A stretch of DNA of 64,000 nt from Kaistia defluvii (GCF_026343955.1 NZ_JAPKNI010000002.1:620001-684000), one strand, 5' to 3'; counted from the first letter of the stretch, positions 17,614 to 27,541 are shown. Numbers and translations: made by a program. The notes: generated from the letters alone by a model not told the origin.

Positions 17614-18876
17614 ATGTCGTTTCGTTTCATTCATGCCGCCGATATCCATCTCGACAGCCCGCTGCGCGGCCTTGCGCGGCGTGGCGAATTGGCGGGCGCT
17701 TTTCTCGAAGCGTCGCGCAAGGCGCTGGAGAACCTGGTCCAGGCGGCGATCGATGCGAAGGTCCGGTTCGTCGTCATCGCGGGCGATGTCTATGACGGAG
17801 ACTGGAAGGACTACGCCACCGGCCAGTTCTTCGTCCGCGAGATGGGAAGGCTGCATCGCGCGAACATCCGCGTCTTCCTGATCCGGGGCAACCACGACGC
17901 CGATTCCGTCATCAGCCGCGGCCTGACGCTGCCCCCCAATGTCCACAGCTTCTCCGTCCGCACGGTGGAGACCGAGACGATCGAGGACCTGCGCGTCGCC
18001 TTGCATGGGCGCGGTTTTGCCAATCGCCATGTGCCGGAGAATGTCGCGCTCAGCTATCCAGCGGCCCGGCCCAGCTATTTCAACATCGGCGTGCTGCACA
18101 CCTCGCTGACCGGTCGTGATGGGCATGATGTCTATGCGCCGTGCTCGGTCGAGGATCTGCGCGTCGCCGGCTATGATTATTGGGCGCTTGGCCACATCCA
18201 CAGCCGCGAGGTCGTCTCGGAAGACCCGACCATCGTCTTTCCCGGAAATTTGCAGGGGCGGCATGCGCGCGAGACGGGCCCGAAGGGCGCGACGCTGGTC
18301 ACCGTCACCGATGGCCGGATCGAAAGCCTGGAGGCGCTGACGCTCGACGCGGCGCGGTTCGAGGCGATCGAGATCGATGCCTCGGGGATGAGCGAACCCG
18401 CGGCCCTTCTGGCGGAGGCGCGGCGCGTTATCGCTGCCGCGCGCGACGGCGCGGAGGGACGGCCGCTGGCGCTGCGGCTGACGCTCTCCGGCGAAACCGC
18501 GCTGCACGACTATCTCTCCGTGCAGGCGGAACAGGTGCGCGAGGAGATGCAGGCGCTTGCCTGGGAGGCGGGGTCCGATGTCCTGATCGAGAAGGTCCGC
18601 GACAAGACGACGTCCCGGGCCGGCAGCGCGCGGCTTTCGACGCTGCTCGGCTTCGATGCGATCCTCGCCGACATTGCCGCCGATCCGGCCTTTCGTGCCG
18701 AGATCGCCAAAACCCTGGGCGACCTCCGTGCCCGCACGCCGGGCGATGCGCTGGCGCTGATCGACACGGCAGGCACCGAGCCCGAGGCGCTGGCGGGGGG
18801 GGTGATCGGCACCGCCACCGAGGCGATCCTCGCCGGCCTCGGCCATGTCGGCAGCGAGGGGGAGGGCAAGCGATGA
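17614..18876 (+). CDS. Metallophosphoesterase, SbcD/YhaO-like DNA repair nuclease subunit
   Basis: Calcineurin-like phosphoesterase of 420 aa, of the SbcD/Mre11/YhaO type. The metal motifs are in order and complete: HAADIHLDSPL (residues 6-16), VIAGDVYDGDW (about 50-60), IRGNHDADS (about 90), VLHTSLTG (about 155) and ALGHIHSRE (about 190). The C-terminal third is a coiled or capping region. The stop overlaps the next gene's ATG by four bases. Together they resemble YhaO-YhaN, a nuclease-ATPase pair related to SbcDC. The role in this organism is unknown; double-strand end processing is inferred. Confidence 0.9.
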   Translation: MSFRFIHAADIHLDSPLRGLARRGELAGAFLEASRKALENLVQAAIDAKVRFVVIAGDVYDGDWKDYATGQFFVREMGRLHRANIRVFLIRGNHDADSVISRGLTLPPNVHSFSVRTVETETIEDLRVALHGRGFANRHVPENVALSYPAARPSYFNIGVLHTSLTGRDGHDVYAPCSVEDLRVAGYDYWALGHIHSREVVSEDPTIVFPGNLQGRHARETGPKGATLVTVTDGRIESLEALTLDAARFEAIEIDASGMSEPAALLAEARRVIAAARDGAEGRPLALRLTLSGETALHDYLSVQAEQVREEMQALAWEAGSDVLIEKVRDKTTSRAGSARLSTLLGFDAILADIAADPAFRAEIAKTLGDLRARTPGDALALIDTAGTEPEALAGGVIGTATEAILAGLGHVGSEGEGKR

Positions 18877-21800
18877 AGCTTCGTTCCCTCGGACTGGAAT
18901 GCTATGGCCGCTTCACCGGCCGGACGCTGGCATTCGATCCCGAAGCGCGGGTCACCGTCATTGTCGGCGCCAACGAGGCCGGCAAGACGACGGCGCTCGC
19001 CGCCGTCGCTGATGCGCTCTACGGTATCGAGACGCGGTCGCGCTATAATTTCCTGCATGATTACAAGACGATGCGGCTTGCTGCGACTGTCGAGGCGTCG
19101 GATGGCCGCTCTCTCTCGTTTGCCCGGTTGAAGCGACAGAACGCGACCTTGATCGATCCTGCGAGCGAGACGCCGCTGGCCGACGACGTGCTGGCGCCGT
19201 TTCTGGGCGCGCATGACCGGCAGGCGTTCCTCGACATTTTCGGCCTGAACCAGCGCCGTCTGCGCGAGGGTGGCGAAAAGCTGCTGGCCGGCGGCGGCGA
19301 TCTGGCCGAAACGCTGCTGGCGGCAGCGCCCGGCCTGGGCCAGGTGGCGGCGCTGCGGGATCGCTTCCAGGAAAGCGCAGCAAAGATCTTCAATCCGGCG
19401 CGCAAGACCTCCAGCAACGCCTTCCGTGTGGCGGTGGAAAAACGCGCCCAGGCGCAAAAGGCGATCCGCGAGCTGGAGCTTCGGGTCGACGAGGTGACGA
19501 AGCTGCGCAAGGAGGCCGAGCGCACGGCCGAGGCGCGCAGGCTGGCCGAGACGGCGGAACGTGCTGCCGATTTGGCGCTGGCGCGCGCGCGCGCGCTGGT
19601 GCATGGCGCAAAGGAACTGCGTGTCCTCGACGCGCAGGGGCGCGCCCGCGCCGAACTGGGCGACTTGCCGGTTGTTCCTGCAGGCTTCGTGTCGAGAGCG
19701 CGTGGATTGCTGGCGGCGCTCGACAAGGCGCGCGAGGCCGCAGCCCTTGCGGCGAGGGAGGAGGCGGCCGCCAGGGCCGCGCTCGATTCCATCGCCGTCG
19801 ACGACGCCATCCTCGCCTTCGCGGGGACGATCGAAAGCTGCGACGAGGAGCGCGCGGCGGTCGAGAAGGAATTGCAGAGCCTGCCCAAGCGACGCGTCGA
19901 GGCCGGTGAGGCGCAGGCGGCGCTGCACCGGATCGCGTTGGCGCTCGGCCTGGCCGATATCGAGGTTCTGCGCGACCGGCTGCCGGACCTGCCCTTGCTG
20001 GCGCGTGCCGAGGCGCTGGTCGAAAGGATGCGCGCGGCTGCCATTCGCGAGGAGACCGTGTCGCGGGACAGCGCGCGGATCGTCGCCGACCGGCGTGCGA
20101 TCCAAGCGGCCCGCGCGACGCTCGGCTATGTGGTCGACCCGGTGCCGCTGCAGCGGCGGCTGGCGCGGCTCGATGGCGCCGAGGAGCGCGAACGGGCGCT
20201 TCGCACGCTCGATCACCGGCTGGTGGTGCAACGCGCGCAACTGGACGAGCGAGTGGGCCGGCTTGGCCATGGCATGACGGATGCGACGGCGCTAGCCGCT
20301 CTGCCGCTGCCGATTCTGGCCGCTGTCGAGGCGGCGCTCCGAGAGCAGAAGCTGGCGTCCGACGCGCTGGATCGCCAGCGCGAGACGCTGGATGGCTTCG
20401 AGGAACAGCGTGCGCAGGCCGAGGCGCGGCTGGCGGCGCTTCGATCCGGCCGCCCAGCGCCCACCGAGGACGTGATCGCCGCCGCCCGTACCGAGCGCGA
20501 CGCGGCCTGGACGTCGCTTCGCCCGCTGGCCCTCGGCGAGCGCGGCCGGGAGGAAGGCGATGCCGGGCTGGCCCAGCGCATCGACCGCACGCTGATCGAC
20601 GCCGATCGGCTCGCCGATGAACGGCAGGTCGAGACGCAGAGGCTGGCGGCGCTGGCCCAGGCCGAACGCGACATTGCCGAACTCGGCGTTCGGATCGACA
20701 TGGCCGGCAGGCGCGTTGCCGAGGCGCGTGCGCGTCAGGGCGCTTTGGCCGCCGATTGGGGAGCGCTGTGGGCAGCCTCGGGGTTGTCGCTTCCGGCCGA
20801 TGAGCGGTCCACCGCCTTCCTGCGCGATGCGGAACTGGTGCGTCAGGCGCGCGATCTTCTCCGGCAGGACGAGGCGCAGGCCGCTGCGCAGCGCGAGGCG
20901 GTCAATATCGAGCGCGCCGAGACGGATCGGCTTCGTCAGGAGCTTGGCCTGCCCCCCCTTGGCGACGCCCCGCTTCGCATGGCCGATTTGCGCGAGGCGA
21001 TCGCCGCGACCGAGGCGCGTTTCCTGGAGGCGCGCGATCTTGAACGCGATCTGCGCCAGTTGGAGCAGGCCGCGGCCGATCTGGCCGTCCGCCAGCGCGA
21101 CGTGATGCTCGAGACCGAGGCGCAGGCGGTGGAAGCGCAGGAGATTTTCCCTCGCCTCGTCGTTCGTCCCGGTGCGCTGGCCGGCGAAGCGCGGGCGGCG
21201 ATCGATCTCTGGCGCGAGGCGCTCCCCCAGTTTACCGCGCTTCGCTCGCTGGAAACCCGCATTGCCGCCATTGAGCGCGACAAGGCTGTGTTCGTCGGTC
21301 ACGTCGGTGAGCTCCTGGCGGGAGCCGGCGACAGCGCGTCGGCGGGGGACGCCTTTGCCGCCGCGCGCCGGCTTCGGAGTCGGTTGGAGCAGGCAAGGCA
21401 GACGCGCGCCAAGGCGGACACGGCCGGGGAGGCGCTTGCGTCCCGGCGGACGGCGCGGACCGCCGCCGACGAGGCCCTGCTGCAGGCGGAGACGGCGCTG
21501 GCGGAACTGCTGGCGGTCGCCAACTGTCCCAGCGCGGAGGCCTTGCCGGCGCTGCTGGAACGGCTGGACCAGGCTTCGGTTTGCGACGGCAAGCTGGCCG
21601 AGGCGCGGGAGCGGCTAGACGGGCTGCGGGGATCGCGCAGCGAGGAGGAGGTCCGGGTCGCGATCGACGGGCGCGACGACGAGGCCCTGGCGCTGGCAGC
21701 GGCCGAAATCGAGGCGGCGCATTCGGAGGCGCGCGCCGCCCGCGACGCCGCGATCGAGGCGGATACGCAGGCGAGGTCGGCGCTGGCCGCGTTGGACCGC

Positions 21801-22340
21801 CGCGACGGCGCCGCGGCGGCAGCGCAGGACGAGCAGGACGCGGTGGCCGAGATCGCCGAGGCCGTGGAGCGTTTCAGCCGCGACCACGTCGCGGCCCGTC
21901 TGCTTCAGGCGGCGATCGAGCGCTATCGGGCCGAGCACCAGAACCCGATCGTCGAGCGAGCCTCGCGGGCCTTCGCCATGTTGACCGGCGGGCAATGGAG
22001 CGGCATCGGCATTGACTATGATCAGGAGCCGCCCCGGCTGGCGGCCTTGCGCGAGGGCGCGCTTCTCGCCCCCGACGCGCTTTCCGAAGGGACGCGAGAT
22101 CAGCTTTTCCTGGCGCTGCGGATCGCGGCGATCGAGGAGCATGCGCGTCGCGCCACGCCGCTCCCCTTCATCGCCGACGATCTTTTCATAACCTTCGACG
22201 AAGCGCGGACGGCATCCGGTTTCGAGTTGCTGGCGGAACTGGGTGCCGTGACGCAGGTCATCGTCTTCACCCATCACGTCCATGTCGCCGAACAGGCCGC
22301 TCGGGTCTTGGGAAGCCGCGCAGGGCGGATCGAGCTGTGA
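18873..22340 (+). CDS. AAA/SMC-like ATPase, YhaN/SbcC family
   Basis: Large SMC-like ATPase of 1155 aa. Walker A GANEAGKTTA is at about residues 31-40, and FLDIFGLNQRRLREGGEKLL (about 115-135) is typical of YhaN. Long Ala/Arg/Glu-rich coiled coils fill about 180-1000. The C-terminal lobe carries the signature-like LSEGTRDQLFLALRIAAIEE, Walker B PLPFIADDLFITFDE and VIVFTHH. No CxxC zinc hook of Rad50/SbcC type is visible in the coiled coil, which favours YhaN over true SbcC. It overlaps the nuclease gene by ATGA, so the two should form a complex. It converges on the PLP enzyme gene 30 bp away. Confidence 0.9.
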   Translation: MKLRSLGLECYGRFTGRTLAFDPEARVTVIVGANEAGKTTALAAVADALYGIETRSRYNFLHDYKTMRLAATVEASDGRSLSFARLKRQNATLIDPASETPLADDVLAPFLGAHDRQAFLDIFGLNQRRLREGGEKLLAGGGDLAETLLAAAPGLGQVAALRDRFQESAAKIFNPARKTSSNAFRVAVEKRAQAQKAIRELELRVDEVTKLRKEAERTAEARRLAETAERAADLALARARALVHGAKELRVLDAQGRARAELGDLPVVPAGFVSRARGLLAALDKAREAAALAAREEAAARAALDSIAVDDAILAFAGTIESCDEERAAVEKELQSLPKRRVEAGEAQAALHRIALALGLADIEVLRDRLPDLPLLARAEALVERMRAAAIREETVSRDSARIVADRRAIQAARATLGYVVDPVPLQRRLARLDGAEERERALRTLDHRLVVQRAQLDERVGRLGHGMTDATALAALPLPILAAVEAALREQKLASDALDRQRETLDGFEEQRAQAEARLAALRSGRPAPTEDVIAAARTERDAAWTSLRPLALGERGREEGDAGLAQRIDRTLIDADRLADERQVETQRLAALAQAERDIAELGVRIDMAGRRVAEARARQGALAADWGALWAASGLSLPADERSTAFLRDAELVRQARDLLRQDEAQAAAQREAVNIERAETDRLRQELGLPPLGDAPLRMADLREAIAATEARFLEARDLERDLRQLEQAAADLAVRQRDVMLETEAQAVEAQEIFPRLVVRPGALAGEARAAIDLWREALPQFTALRSLETRIAAIERDKAVFVGHVGELLAGAGDSASAGDAFAAARRLRSRLEQARQTRAKADTAGEALASRRTARTAADEALLQAETALAELLAVANCPSAEALPALLERLDQASVCDGKLAEARERLDGLRGSRSEEEVRVAIDGRDDEALALAAAEIEAAHSEARAARDAAIEADTQARSALAALDRRDGAAAAAQDEQDAVAEIAEAVERFSRDHVAARLLQAAIERYRAEHQNPIVERASRAFAMLTGGQWSGIGIDYDQEPPRLAALREGALLAPDALSEGTRDQLFLALRIAAIEEHARRATPLPFIADDLFITFDEARTASGFELLAELGAVTQVIVFTHHVHVAEQAARVLGSRAGRIEL

Positions 22341-22370
22341 GGGCCTACCCGGAACGGCGCCGGGAAAGTC

Positions 22371-23636
22371 CTACCTCTCGGTCGCCCATTCGCCGAAGTT
22401 CTGGATGAAGCGGTCGACCTCGGCGGCCGTGTTGTATTGCGCCAGGCCGACGCGGACGACGCCGCCCTTGTCCATCAGGCCAAGCCGGGTCGTTGGCTCG
22501 ATGCCGTAATTGTGCCCGTGCCAGAGCGAGATGTTTCTTTTCGCCATCGCCTTGCAGATATCGGCCGGATCGGTGCCTTCATAGGTGAAGGAGACGGTGG
22601 GCACACGGCGCGCCAAGGCCTGCTTTTCGGTCAGCCCCTGAATCCTCAGCTTCGGAAAGGATTGCAGTCCGTCGATCAGGCGCGCCGTCAGCACACGCTC
22701 ATGCGCATCGACGGCGTGCATTCCGGCAACGAAGCGCGCGCGCCGGGACCCGCCTTCGGGGGCGTCACCAAACCTCGTGCCGAGCCATTCGAAATGTTCG
22801 ATCGCGCCCAGCACGCCGGCAAGGGACTCGCGGTTGGTCGTGCCGGTCTCGAACTTGCCGGGAGGGATAGTCGACGCGGCGCGCACCTTGTAGGCTTCTA
22901 GGCGGTCGAGAACGTCGCGGCGGCCCCAGAGGACGCCGTGATGCGGCCCGTAGAACTTGTAGGCCGAGCAGACGAGAAAATCGCAGCCGATATCCTGCAC
23001 GTCGATGACGCCATGCGGTGCGAATTGCACGGCGTCGACATAGACGAGCGCGCCGGCCGCCTTCGCCGCCTTGGTGATCGCCTTTACGTCGTGGATGGTG
23101 CCGGTGACGTTGGAGGCATAGCCGATCGCCGCGACCTTGAGCTTGTCGGTGATGACGCTGTCGAGTTGTGTCAGGTCGAATTCGAAGGTCTCTGGATCGA
23201 AGTCGATCCAGCGCACGACCAGACCCTTGTCCTCCGCGAGCATCAGCCAGGGCGCGACATTGGCGTCGTGATCCATGCGGGTCAGCAGGATCTCGTCGCC
23301 TTCCTTCAAGGTCCGGCCGATGGCCCGCGACATCGAGAAGGTGAGGGTGGTCATGTTCTGGCCGAAGATCACCTCGTGCCAGTCATTCGCGTTGAACAGG
23401 TCGCCCATCGCCTTGTGGGCTTCCTGCGCCTGGGCGATGGCGCGCTGCGAGGTGTCGAAATAGCCGCCGAGATTGGCGTTGTCCTCGACCAGCGCCTGCA
23501 TCATCCGGTCGATGACGCGGCGCGGCACCTGGGTGCCGGCCGGATTGTCGAAGAAGACGGGAGCCGCGTCGCCGCGAGTGGCGAGCGCCGGGAATTCCAG
23601 GCGAATGGCGTCGATATCCAGGCGCGAACCAGCCAT
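22371..23636 (-). CDS. Cysteine-desulfurase-like PLP enzyme (class V aminotransferase family)
   Basis: Fold-type I PLP enzyme of 421 aa, resembling the VC1184-like branch of the class V family. VFFDNPAGTQVPRRVIDRM is the N-terminal hallmark. The PLP Lys lies in FLVCSAYKFYGPHHGVLWG (about residue 225). EVIFGQNMTTLTFSMSRAIG is the phosphate loop. True cysteine desulfurases carry a mobile catalytic Cys loop that I do not see here, so another lyase or aminotransferase reaction is possible. It is the last gene of the Liv importer operon, 32 bp after the cyclase-like gene, which suggests action on the imported compound. Confidence 0.87.
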   Translation of the reverse strand: MAGSRLDIDAIRLEFPALATRGDAAPVFFDNPAGTQVPRRVIDRMMQALVEDNANLGGYFDTSQRAIAQAQEAHKAMGDLFNANDWHEVIFGQNMTTLTFSMSRAIGRTLKEGDEILLTRMDHDANVAPWLMLAEDKGLVVRWIDFDPETFEFDLTQLDSVITDKLKVAAIGYASNVTGTIHDVKAITKAAKAAGALVYVDAVQFAPHGVIDVQDIGCDFLVCSAYKFYGPHHGVLWGRRDVLDRLEAYKVRAASTIPPGKFETGTTNRESLAGVLGAIEHFEWLGTRFGDAPEGGSRRARFVAGMHAVDAHERVLTARLIDGLQSFPKLRIQGLTEKQALARRVPTVSFTYEGTDPADICKAMAKRNISLWHGHNYGIEPTTRLGLMDKGGVVRVGLAQYNTAAEVDRFIQNFGEWATER

Positions 23637-23668
23637 GGTCGCTCCCTCCCTCTTGATCTCGTTTGATT

Positions 23669-24415
23669 TCAGCGATGGATGGCGACAACCCGCGCTGGAA
23701 AGCCCGATCCGCCCCTGGCCTTCGGCCAGCTCGCCATGATCAGCGCCCCCGTCTCGGGCACCTTGTCGAGATTGTTCATCAGCTCGATCTGCCAGCGGTC
23801 GAGTGACAGGACATAGTGCTCGAGCGCATAGCTTCCGGCCGAGGTGGCGAGGCCGGGATCGGTATCGATCTGTTCGTGGCCGATAGCCGTGATGCCGCGT
23901 TCCGTGAACAGGTGCTCGAGTACTTCGCGGCTCCAGCCGGGCGTGTGCACGACGCCATCGGCAGAGCGATTGTAGAACCGGTCTGTATCCGGCCAGCGCT
24001 TGTACCAGTCGGTGCGAAGCGCGACGAAGCACTTCTCCAGGATGCGGCCGTTGCGCGCCTCCCATCGGGCGACGTCGTCGAGGGTCGGCGTGGCGTCGGC
24101 ATCCGCCGCCACGCGTTCGCTGATGTCGAGAATGACGAGCGGCAGCAGCATCTCCGAGACCGGGATCTGGTCGAGCGTCCGGCCGCCTTCGATGAAGTGG
24201 ACCGGGGGATCGACATGCGTCCCCCACTGTCCGGGAATGCTGTAGCGATGGACCTGAAATCCATGGCCCTTGGCAAAATCGAACAGGAGTTCCCGCTCCT
24301 CATCCGGGAAAGACGCGAAATGCGGCTGCCCCGGATGGAAGGCGTGGGTGAGGTCCGTGAAGGTCGCGCCGGCAAGGCCGGTGCGATGGAGATCCCAGAG
24401 GCTGCTGCCGCTCAT
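23669..24415 (-). CDS. Cyclase-family metal-dependent hydrolase (kynurenine formamidase-like)
   Basis: Cyclase/KynB superfamily hydrolase of 248 aa. The metal-binding HxGTHxDxPxHF hallmark appears as GQWGTHVDPPVHFIEGG at about residues 62-78, with W in place of the first motif position. IGHEQIDTDPG near residue 180 and LEHYVLSLDRWQIELMNNLD near 205 belong to the longer branch of the family. Members hydrolyse N-formylkynurenine, isatin or cyclic imides and amides. It lies 5 bp after the binding-protein gene of the Liv importer, so its substrate is probably imported by that system. Confidence 0.88.
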   Translation of the reverse strand: MSGSSLWDLHRTGLAGATFTDLTHAFHPGQPHFASFPDEERELLFDFAKGHGFQVHRYSIPGQWGTHVDPPVHFIEGGRTLDQIPVSEMLLPLVILDISERVAADADATPTLDDVARWEARNGRILEKCFVALRTDWYKRWPDTDRFYNRSADGVVHTPGWSREVLEHLFTERGITAIGHEQIDTDPGLATSAGSYALEHYVLSLDRWQIELMNNLDKVPETGALIMASWPKARGGSGFPARVVAIHR

Positions 24416-24420
24416 GGTTC

Positions 24421-25596
24421 CTACGGCTCCGGAACGAAGGTCGGGGCGGCTTCGCTGGCGAGCGTCAGCTTGCCGTCCTTGACGCCGATGACGGAGACGG
24501 ACTTGTCCGGAACGGCGACGCCGGGGCGGTAGCTGATCGTGCCGGTGACGCCGGCGAGGCCCTGCGTGGCGGCGATGGCGTCGCGGATCTTGGCGGGCTC
24601 GGGCGAACCGGCGCGCTTGATCGCATCGGCCATCAGCTTGGTGGCGTCATAGCCGAGCGCTGCGAAGGAGTTCTCCGGAGCGTGGCCGGTTGCCTTCTGG
24701 TAGGCCTCGTTGAAGGCCGCGACGACCGGGCTGGCGCCTTCGCCCATGAAGGCATGGGTGGTGAAGTACGAGTCGTTCGCGGCCGCGCCGCCCACTTCGA
24801 TCAGCAGCGGCGTGTCGTAGCCGTCGCCGCCGACGACCGGCAGGTTGATGCCCGCCTGGCGCAGCTGCTTCAGGATCAGGCCGATTTCCTCGGCATTGGA
24901 CGAGGCATAGATGAAGGCGGGCTGTTCCGGCAGCGCCTTGATCTTGGCGATCTGCGCGGTGAAGTTCTTGTCGCCGATCTTGTAGGTATCCTTGCCGAGC
25001 AGCTTGCCGCCGCCATGCTCATAGGCCGCGACGAAATAGTCGGCCAGCAGGGTGGTGTACTCTGAGCCGATGTCGGTCAGCAGGTAGCCGGTCTTGGCGC
25101 CCAGCTTGTTGAGCGCGAATTCGGCGCCGACGGCCGCCTGGACGTTGTCGCCGAAGGCAGCGAGGAAGACCTGGTCACCGAGCTGGGCCGGCAGCTTGGG
25201 CGAGGTGGCGCCCGGCGTGATGAACGGGATCTTGGCCTTGTCGACCTGCGGGCCGATCGACAGCACGCTGTCGGAATCGGCGAAACCGATGATGCCGACA
25301 ACCTTGTCGCTGTCGATCAGCTGCGAGGCGACGGTCGAGATGACGGTCGCGTCGCTCTTGGAGTCATAGGTGACCAGTTCGAGCGGGCTGCCCAGCACGC
25401 CGCCGGCGGCGTTGATCTCGGCGACCGCCAGCTTGGCGCCGTTCAGCATCGGGCCGTCCAGCGATGCCTGGATGCCGGTCACATTGGCGGGGAAGCCGAT
25501 CTTGATCGGATCGGCCGCGTAGGCCCCTGCGGTGGAGAAGGCAAAGGCGGCGCCGAGCCCGAGGCCGATGGCCGCCCGTCGTGAGAGCTTCATCAT
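24421..25596 (-). CDS. Branched-chain amino acid-type ABC transporter substrate-binding protein
   Basis: Periplasmic binding protein of the LivJ/LivK type I fold (391 aa). The signal peptide is residues 1-28, ending in TAGAYAADP. The mature start is DPIKIGFPANVTGIQASLDG. AVAEINAAGGVLGSPLELV and IGFADSDSVLSIGP are standard family segments. Two ATG codons stand in tandem at the start. It overlaps the LivM-type permease stop by 4 bases and is the fifth gene of the operon, an unusual downstream position for a binding protein. This family transports amino acids, amides, urea and aromatic acids. Confidence 0.92.
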   Translation of the reverse strand: MMKLSRRAAIGLGLGAAFAFSTAGAYAADPIKIGFPANVTGIQASLDGPMLNGAKLAVAEINAAGGVLGSPLELVTYDSKSDATVISTVASQLIDSDKVVGIIGFADSDSVLSIGPQVDKAKIPFITPGATSPKLPAQLGDQVFLAAFGDNVQAAVGAEFALNKLGAKTGYLLTDIGSEYTTLLADYFVAAYEHGGGKLLGKDTYKIGDKNFTAQIAKIKALPEQPAFIYASSNAEEIGLILKQLRQAGINLPVVGGDGYDTPLLIEVGGAAANDSYFTTHAFMGEGASPVVAAFNEAYQKATGHAPENSFAALGYDATKLMADAIKRAGSPEPAKIRDAIAATQGLAGVTGTISYRPGVAVPDKSVSVIGVKDGKLTLASEAAPTFVPEP

Positions 25597-26642
25597 CTGT
25601 CTTTTCCCTCTTTATGATTTTGGTTCGCCGATCTTCCGGAGAGACCGAACGTCAGCTCGCGGTCTCCCATGATCCCCTTCGGCCGGAAGATCATGATCAG
25701 GATGAAGAGGAAGCCGAGCACGATCTGGCTGGCTCCGAAGAGAGCAGGCACGGTGATGTCGCCGATCGTGAAGCCGCGTTCGACCGAGCGCAGCAGTTCC
25801 GACAGGATCGACACGCAGATCACGCCGATGATCGCGCCGGAAAGCGAGCCCATGCCGCCGAGGACCAGCATTGCGATGAGGTTCATCGTCATCGCGAAAT
25901 AGAAGGTGTTGGGCGAGAAAGAGCCGAGATAATGGGCGTAGAGCGAGCCGCCGACCCCGGCGAAGAACGCGCCGATGACGAAGGCGACCAGGCGGGCGCG
26001 CAGCACGCTGATGCCCACCGCGCTCGCCGCGATCGTATCGTCGCGCACCGCCTTCATGCGTCGACCGAATGGGGAATAGACCAGCCGTGCCAGCACCAGC
26101 AGGGTCACCGCCAGCCAGCCGATCACCCAGGGCAGGGTGGTCGCCAGCGGCACGCCGGTGAAGGTGCGGGCGCCGCGGGTGAAGTCGGAGGCGTTGATAA
26201 GCACCACGTTGACGATGATGAGAAAACCCATCGTCGCGACCGAGACGAAATAGCCGGAGAGCCGCATCAGCGGATAGCCGACGATAACGGCCAGAAGGGC
26301 GGCGAACAGGCCGGCCACCAGGGTTGCCGGCAGGAAGGGCAGGCTGAACCAGTTCAGCAGGTCGGGCAGGTGCGGCAGCAGCGCCTTCTTCTGCTGGACA
26401 GTCAGCGACAGGATGCCGGCGGCATAGGCGCCGGCGCCGATGAAGCCGACATGGCCGAGCGAGAACACGCCGGTGAACCCGTTCGAGAGCGACAGCGACA
26501 GCACCAGGATGCTGTTGAGCGCGATCAGCAGCAGGATGCGGACGAAGTAGTCGCCGACCATATGCGGGGCGCCGAAGGCGACCCCGGCGGCGAGGAGGAG
26601 CGCCGCACCGACGGCGATTGGAATGCGCGGATCGGCCTTCAC
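25593..26642 (-). CDS. livM: LivM-type ABC transporter permease
   Basis: Inner-membrane permease of 349 aa with about nine hydrophobic segments. NSILVLSLSLSNGFTGVFSLGHVGFIGAGAYAAG appears as consecutive shorter family motifs (about residues 40-75), and MKAVRDDTIAASAVGIS near 205 is the ATPase contact. GTG at 26642 overlaps the LivH stop (GTGA), so coupling decides the start. An upstream open frame reaching 27146 is only antisense-like read-through of livH. The operon order is LivG, LivF, LivH, LivM, binding protein. Confidence 0.93.
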   Translation of the reverse strand: MKADPRIPIAVGAALLLAAGVAFGAPHMVGDYFVRILLLIALNSILVLSLSLSNGFTGVFSLGHVGFIGAGAYAAGILSLTVQQKKALLPHLPDLLNWFSLPFLPATLVAGLFAALLAVIVGYPLMRLSGYFVSVATMGFLIIVNVVLINASDFTRGARTFTGVPLATTLPWVIGWLAVTLLVLARLVYSPFGRRMKAVRDDTIAASAVGISVLRARLVAFVIGAFFAGVGGSLYAHYLGSFSPNTFYFAMTMNLIAMLVLGGMGSLSGAIIGVICVSILSELLRSVERGFTIGDITVPALFGASQIVLGFLFILIMIFRPKGIMGDRELTFGLSGRSANQNHKEGKDR

Positions 26643-27541
26643 AGCTTGATCTCCCGGTTCGGCTGCAGAAGACCGCCCGGCCGGAACAGCAGGAAGGCGA
26701 TCAGGAGCGCAAAGACGATGGCGTCGCGATAGGGCACGACGGTATCGGGCAGGAAGGCGATGATGAAGATCTCCAGCGCTCCCAGCATGTAGCCGCCGAG
26801 CAGCGCGCCCGAGATCGAGCCGAAGCCGCCGATGATCGCCGCGACGAAGGCCTTGAGCAGCGGTGTGAAGCCCATCTGGGGCTGCACGACGCCCGCCTGG
26901 GCCGCCCACAGAACGCCGGCAAGGCCGGCATAGGCCGAAGCGACGATGAACGCCACGACGATCACCTTGTTGACATTGAGGCCGACCAGCTGCGCCGCCT
27001 GCATGTCCTCCGCGGCCGCCCGCATGCCGAGGCCGATCGTGGTCCGGGTGATGAACCAGCCGAGCCCGATCAGCGACACGAAGGTGAGCAGCACCGTCAG
27101 CACGTTGATATTGGTGAAGGTGATCGCGCCGCCGGAAAGCTGCCACGAGCTGTTCAGGATGTCGGGCAGCGGGAAGTTGCGCGGCGACGAGGTGAACAGC
27201 AGGATGCCGAGGTTTTCCAGGATGTAGGTCACCGCGAGGCTGGTCAGCAACCGCGTCACGTCCGGCGCGTTTCGGATCGGCCGATAGGCAATCCGTTCGA
27301 TCAGGAAGCCGGCGATGGCGGAGGCGGCGATGCCGCAGATCATCGCCGGCACAAAAGGCATGCCGAGGCCGATCAGCAGCACGGTCGTGAAGGCGCCAAC
27401 CATCATGACGTCGCCATGGGCGAAGTTGGTCAGCTTCAGCACGCCGAAGACGATCGAGAGGCCGACGGCCACGAGGGCATAGAGGCTGCCCAGGCTGACG
27501 GCGTTGATCACCTGCTGGAGGATGTATTCAAGCTGGCTCAT
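26639..27541 (-). CDS. livH: LivH-type ABC transporter permease
   Basis: Inner-membrane permease of 300 aa with about eight membrane segments. NAVSLGSLYALVAVGLSIVF at about residues 13-32 and LTNFAHGDVMMVGAF are the typical N-terminus. GMRAAAEDMQAAQLVGLNVN near 175 is the cytoplasmic ATPase-contact loop. It ends by overlap with the LivM gene and starts by an ATGA overlap with LivF, so the whole set is tightly coupled. Confidence 0.93.
   Translation of the reverse strand: MSQLEYILQQVINAVSLGSLYALVAVGLSIVFGVLKLTNFAHGDVMMVGAFTTVLLIGLGMPFVPAMICGIAASAIAGFLIERIAYRPIRNAPDVTRLLTSLAVTYILENLGILLFTSSPRNFPLPDILNSSWQLSGGAITFTNINVLTVLLTFVSLIGLGWFITRTTIGLGMRAAAEDMQAAQLVGLNVNKVIVVAFIVASAYAGLAGVLWAAQAGVVQPQMGFTPLLKAFVAAIIGGFGSISGALLGGYMLGALEIFIIAFLPDTVVPYRDAIVFALLIAFLLFRPGGLLQPNREIKL

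Noticed and set aside
17614-22340. Interpretation as an antiphage defence system
   Set aside because: The pair matches YhaO/YhaN-like repair proteins and no other defence gene, integrase or tRNA target is nearby.
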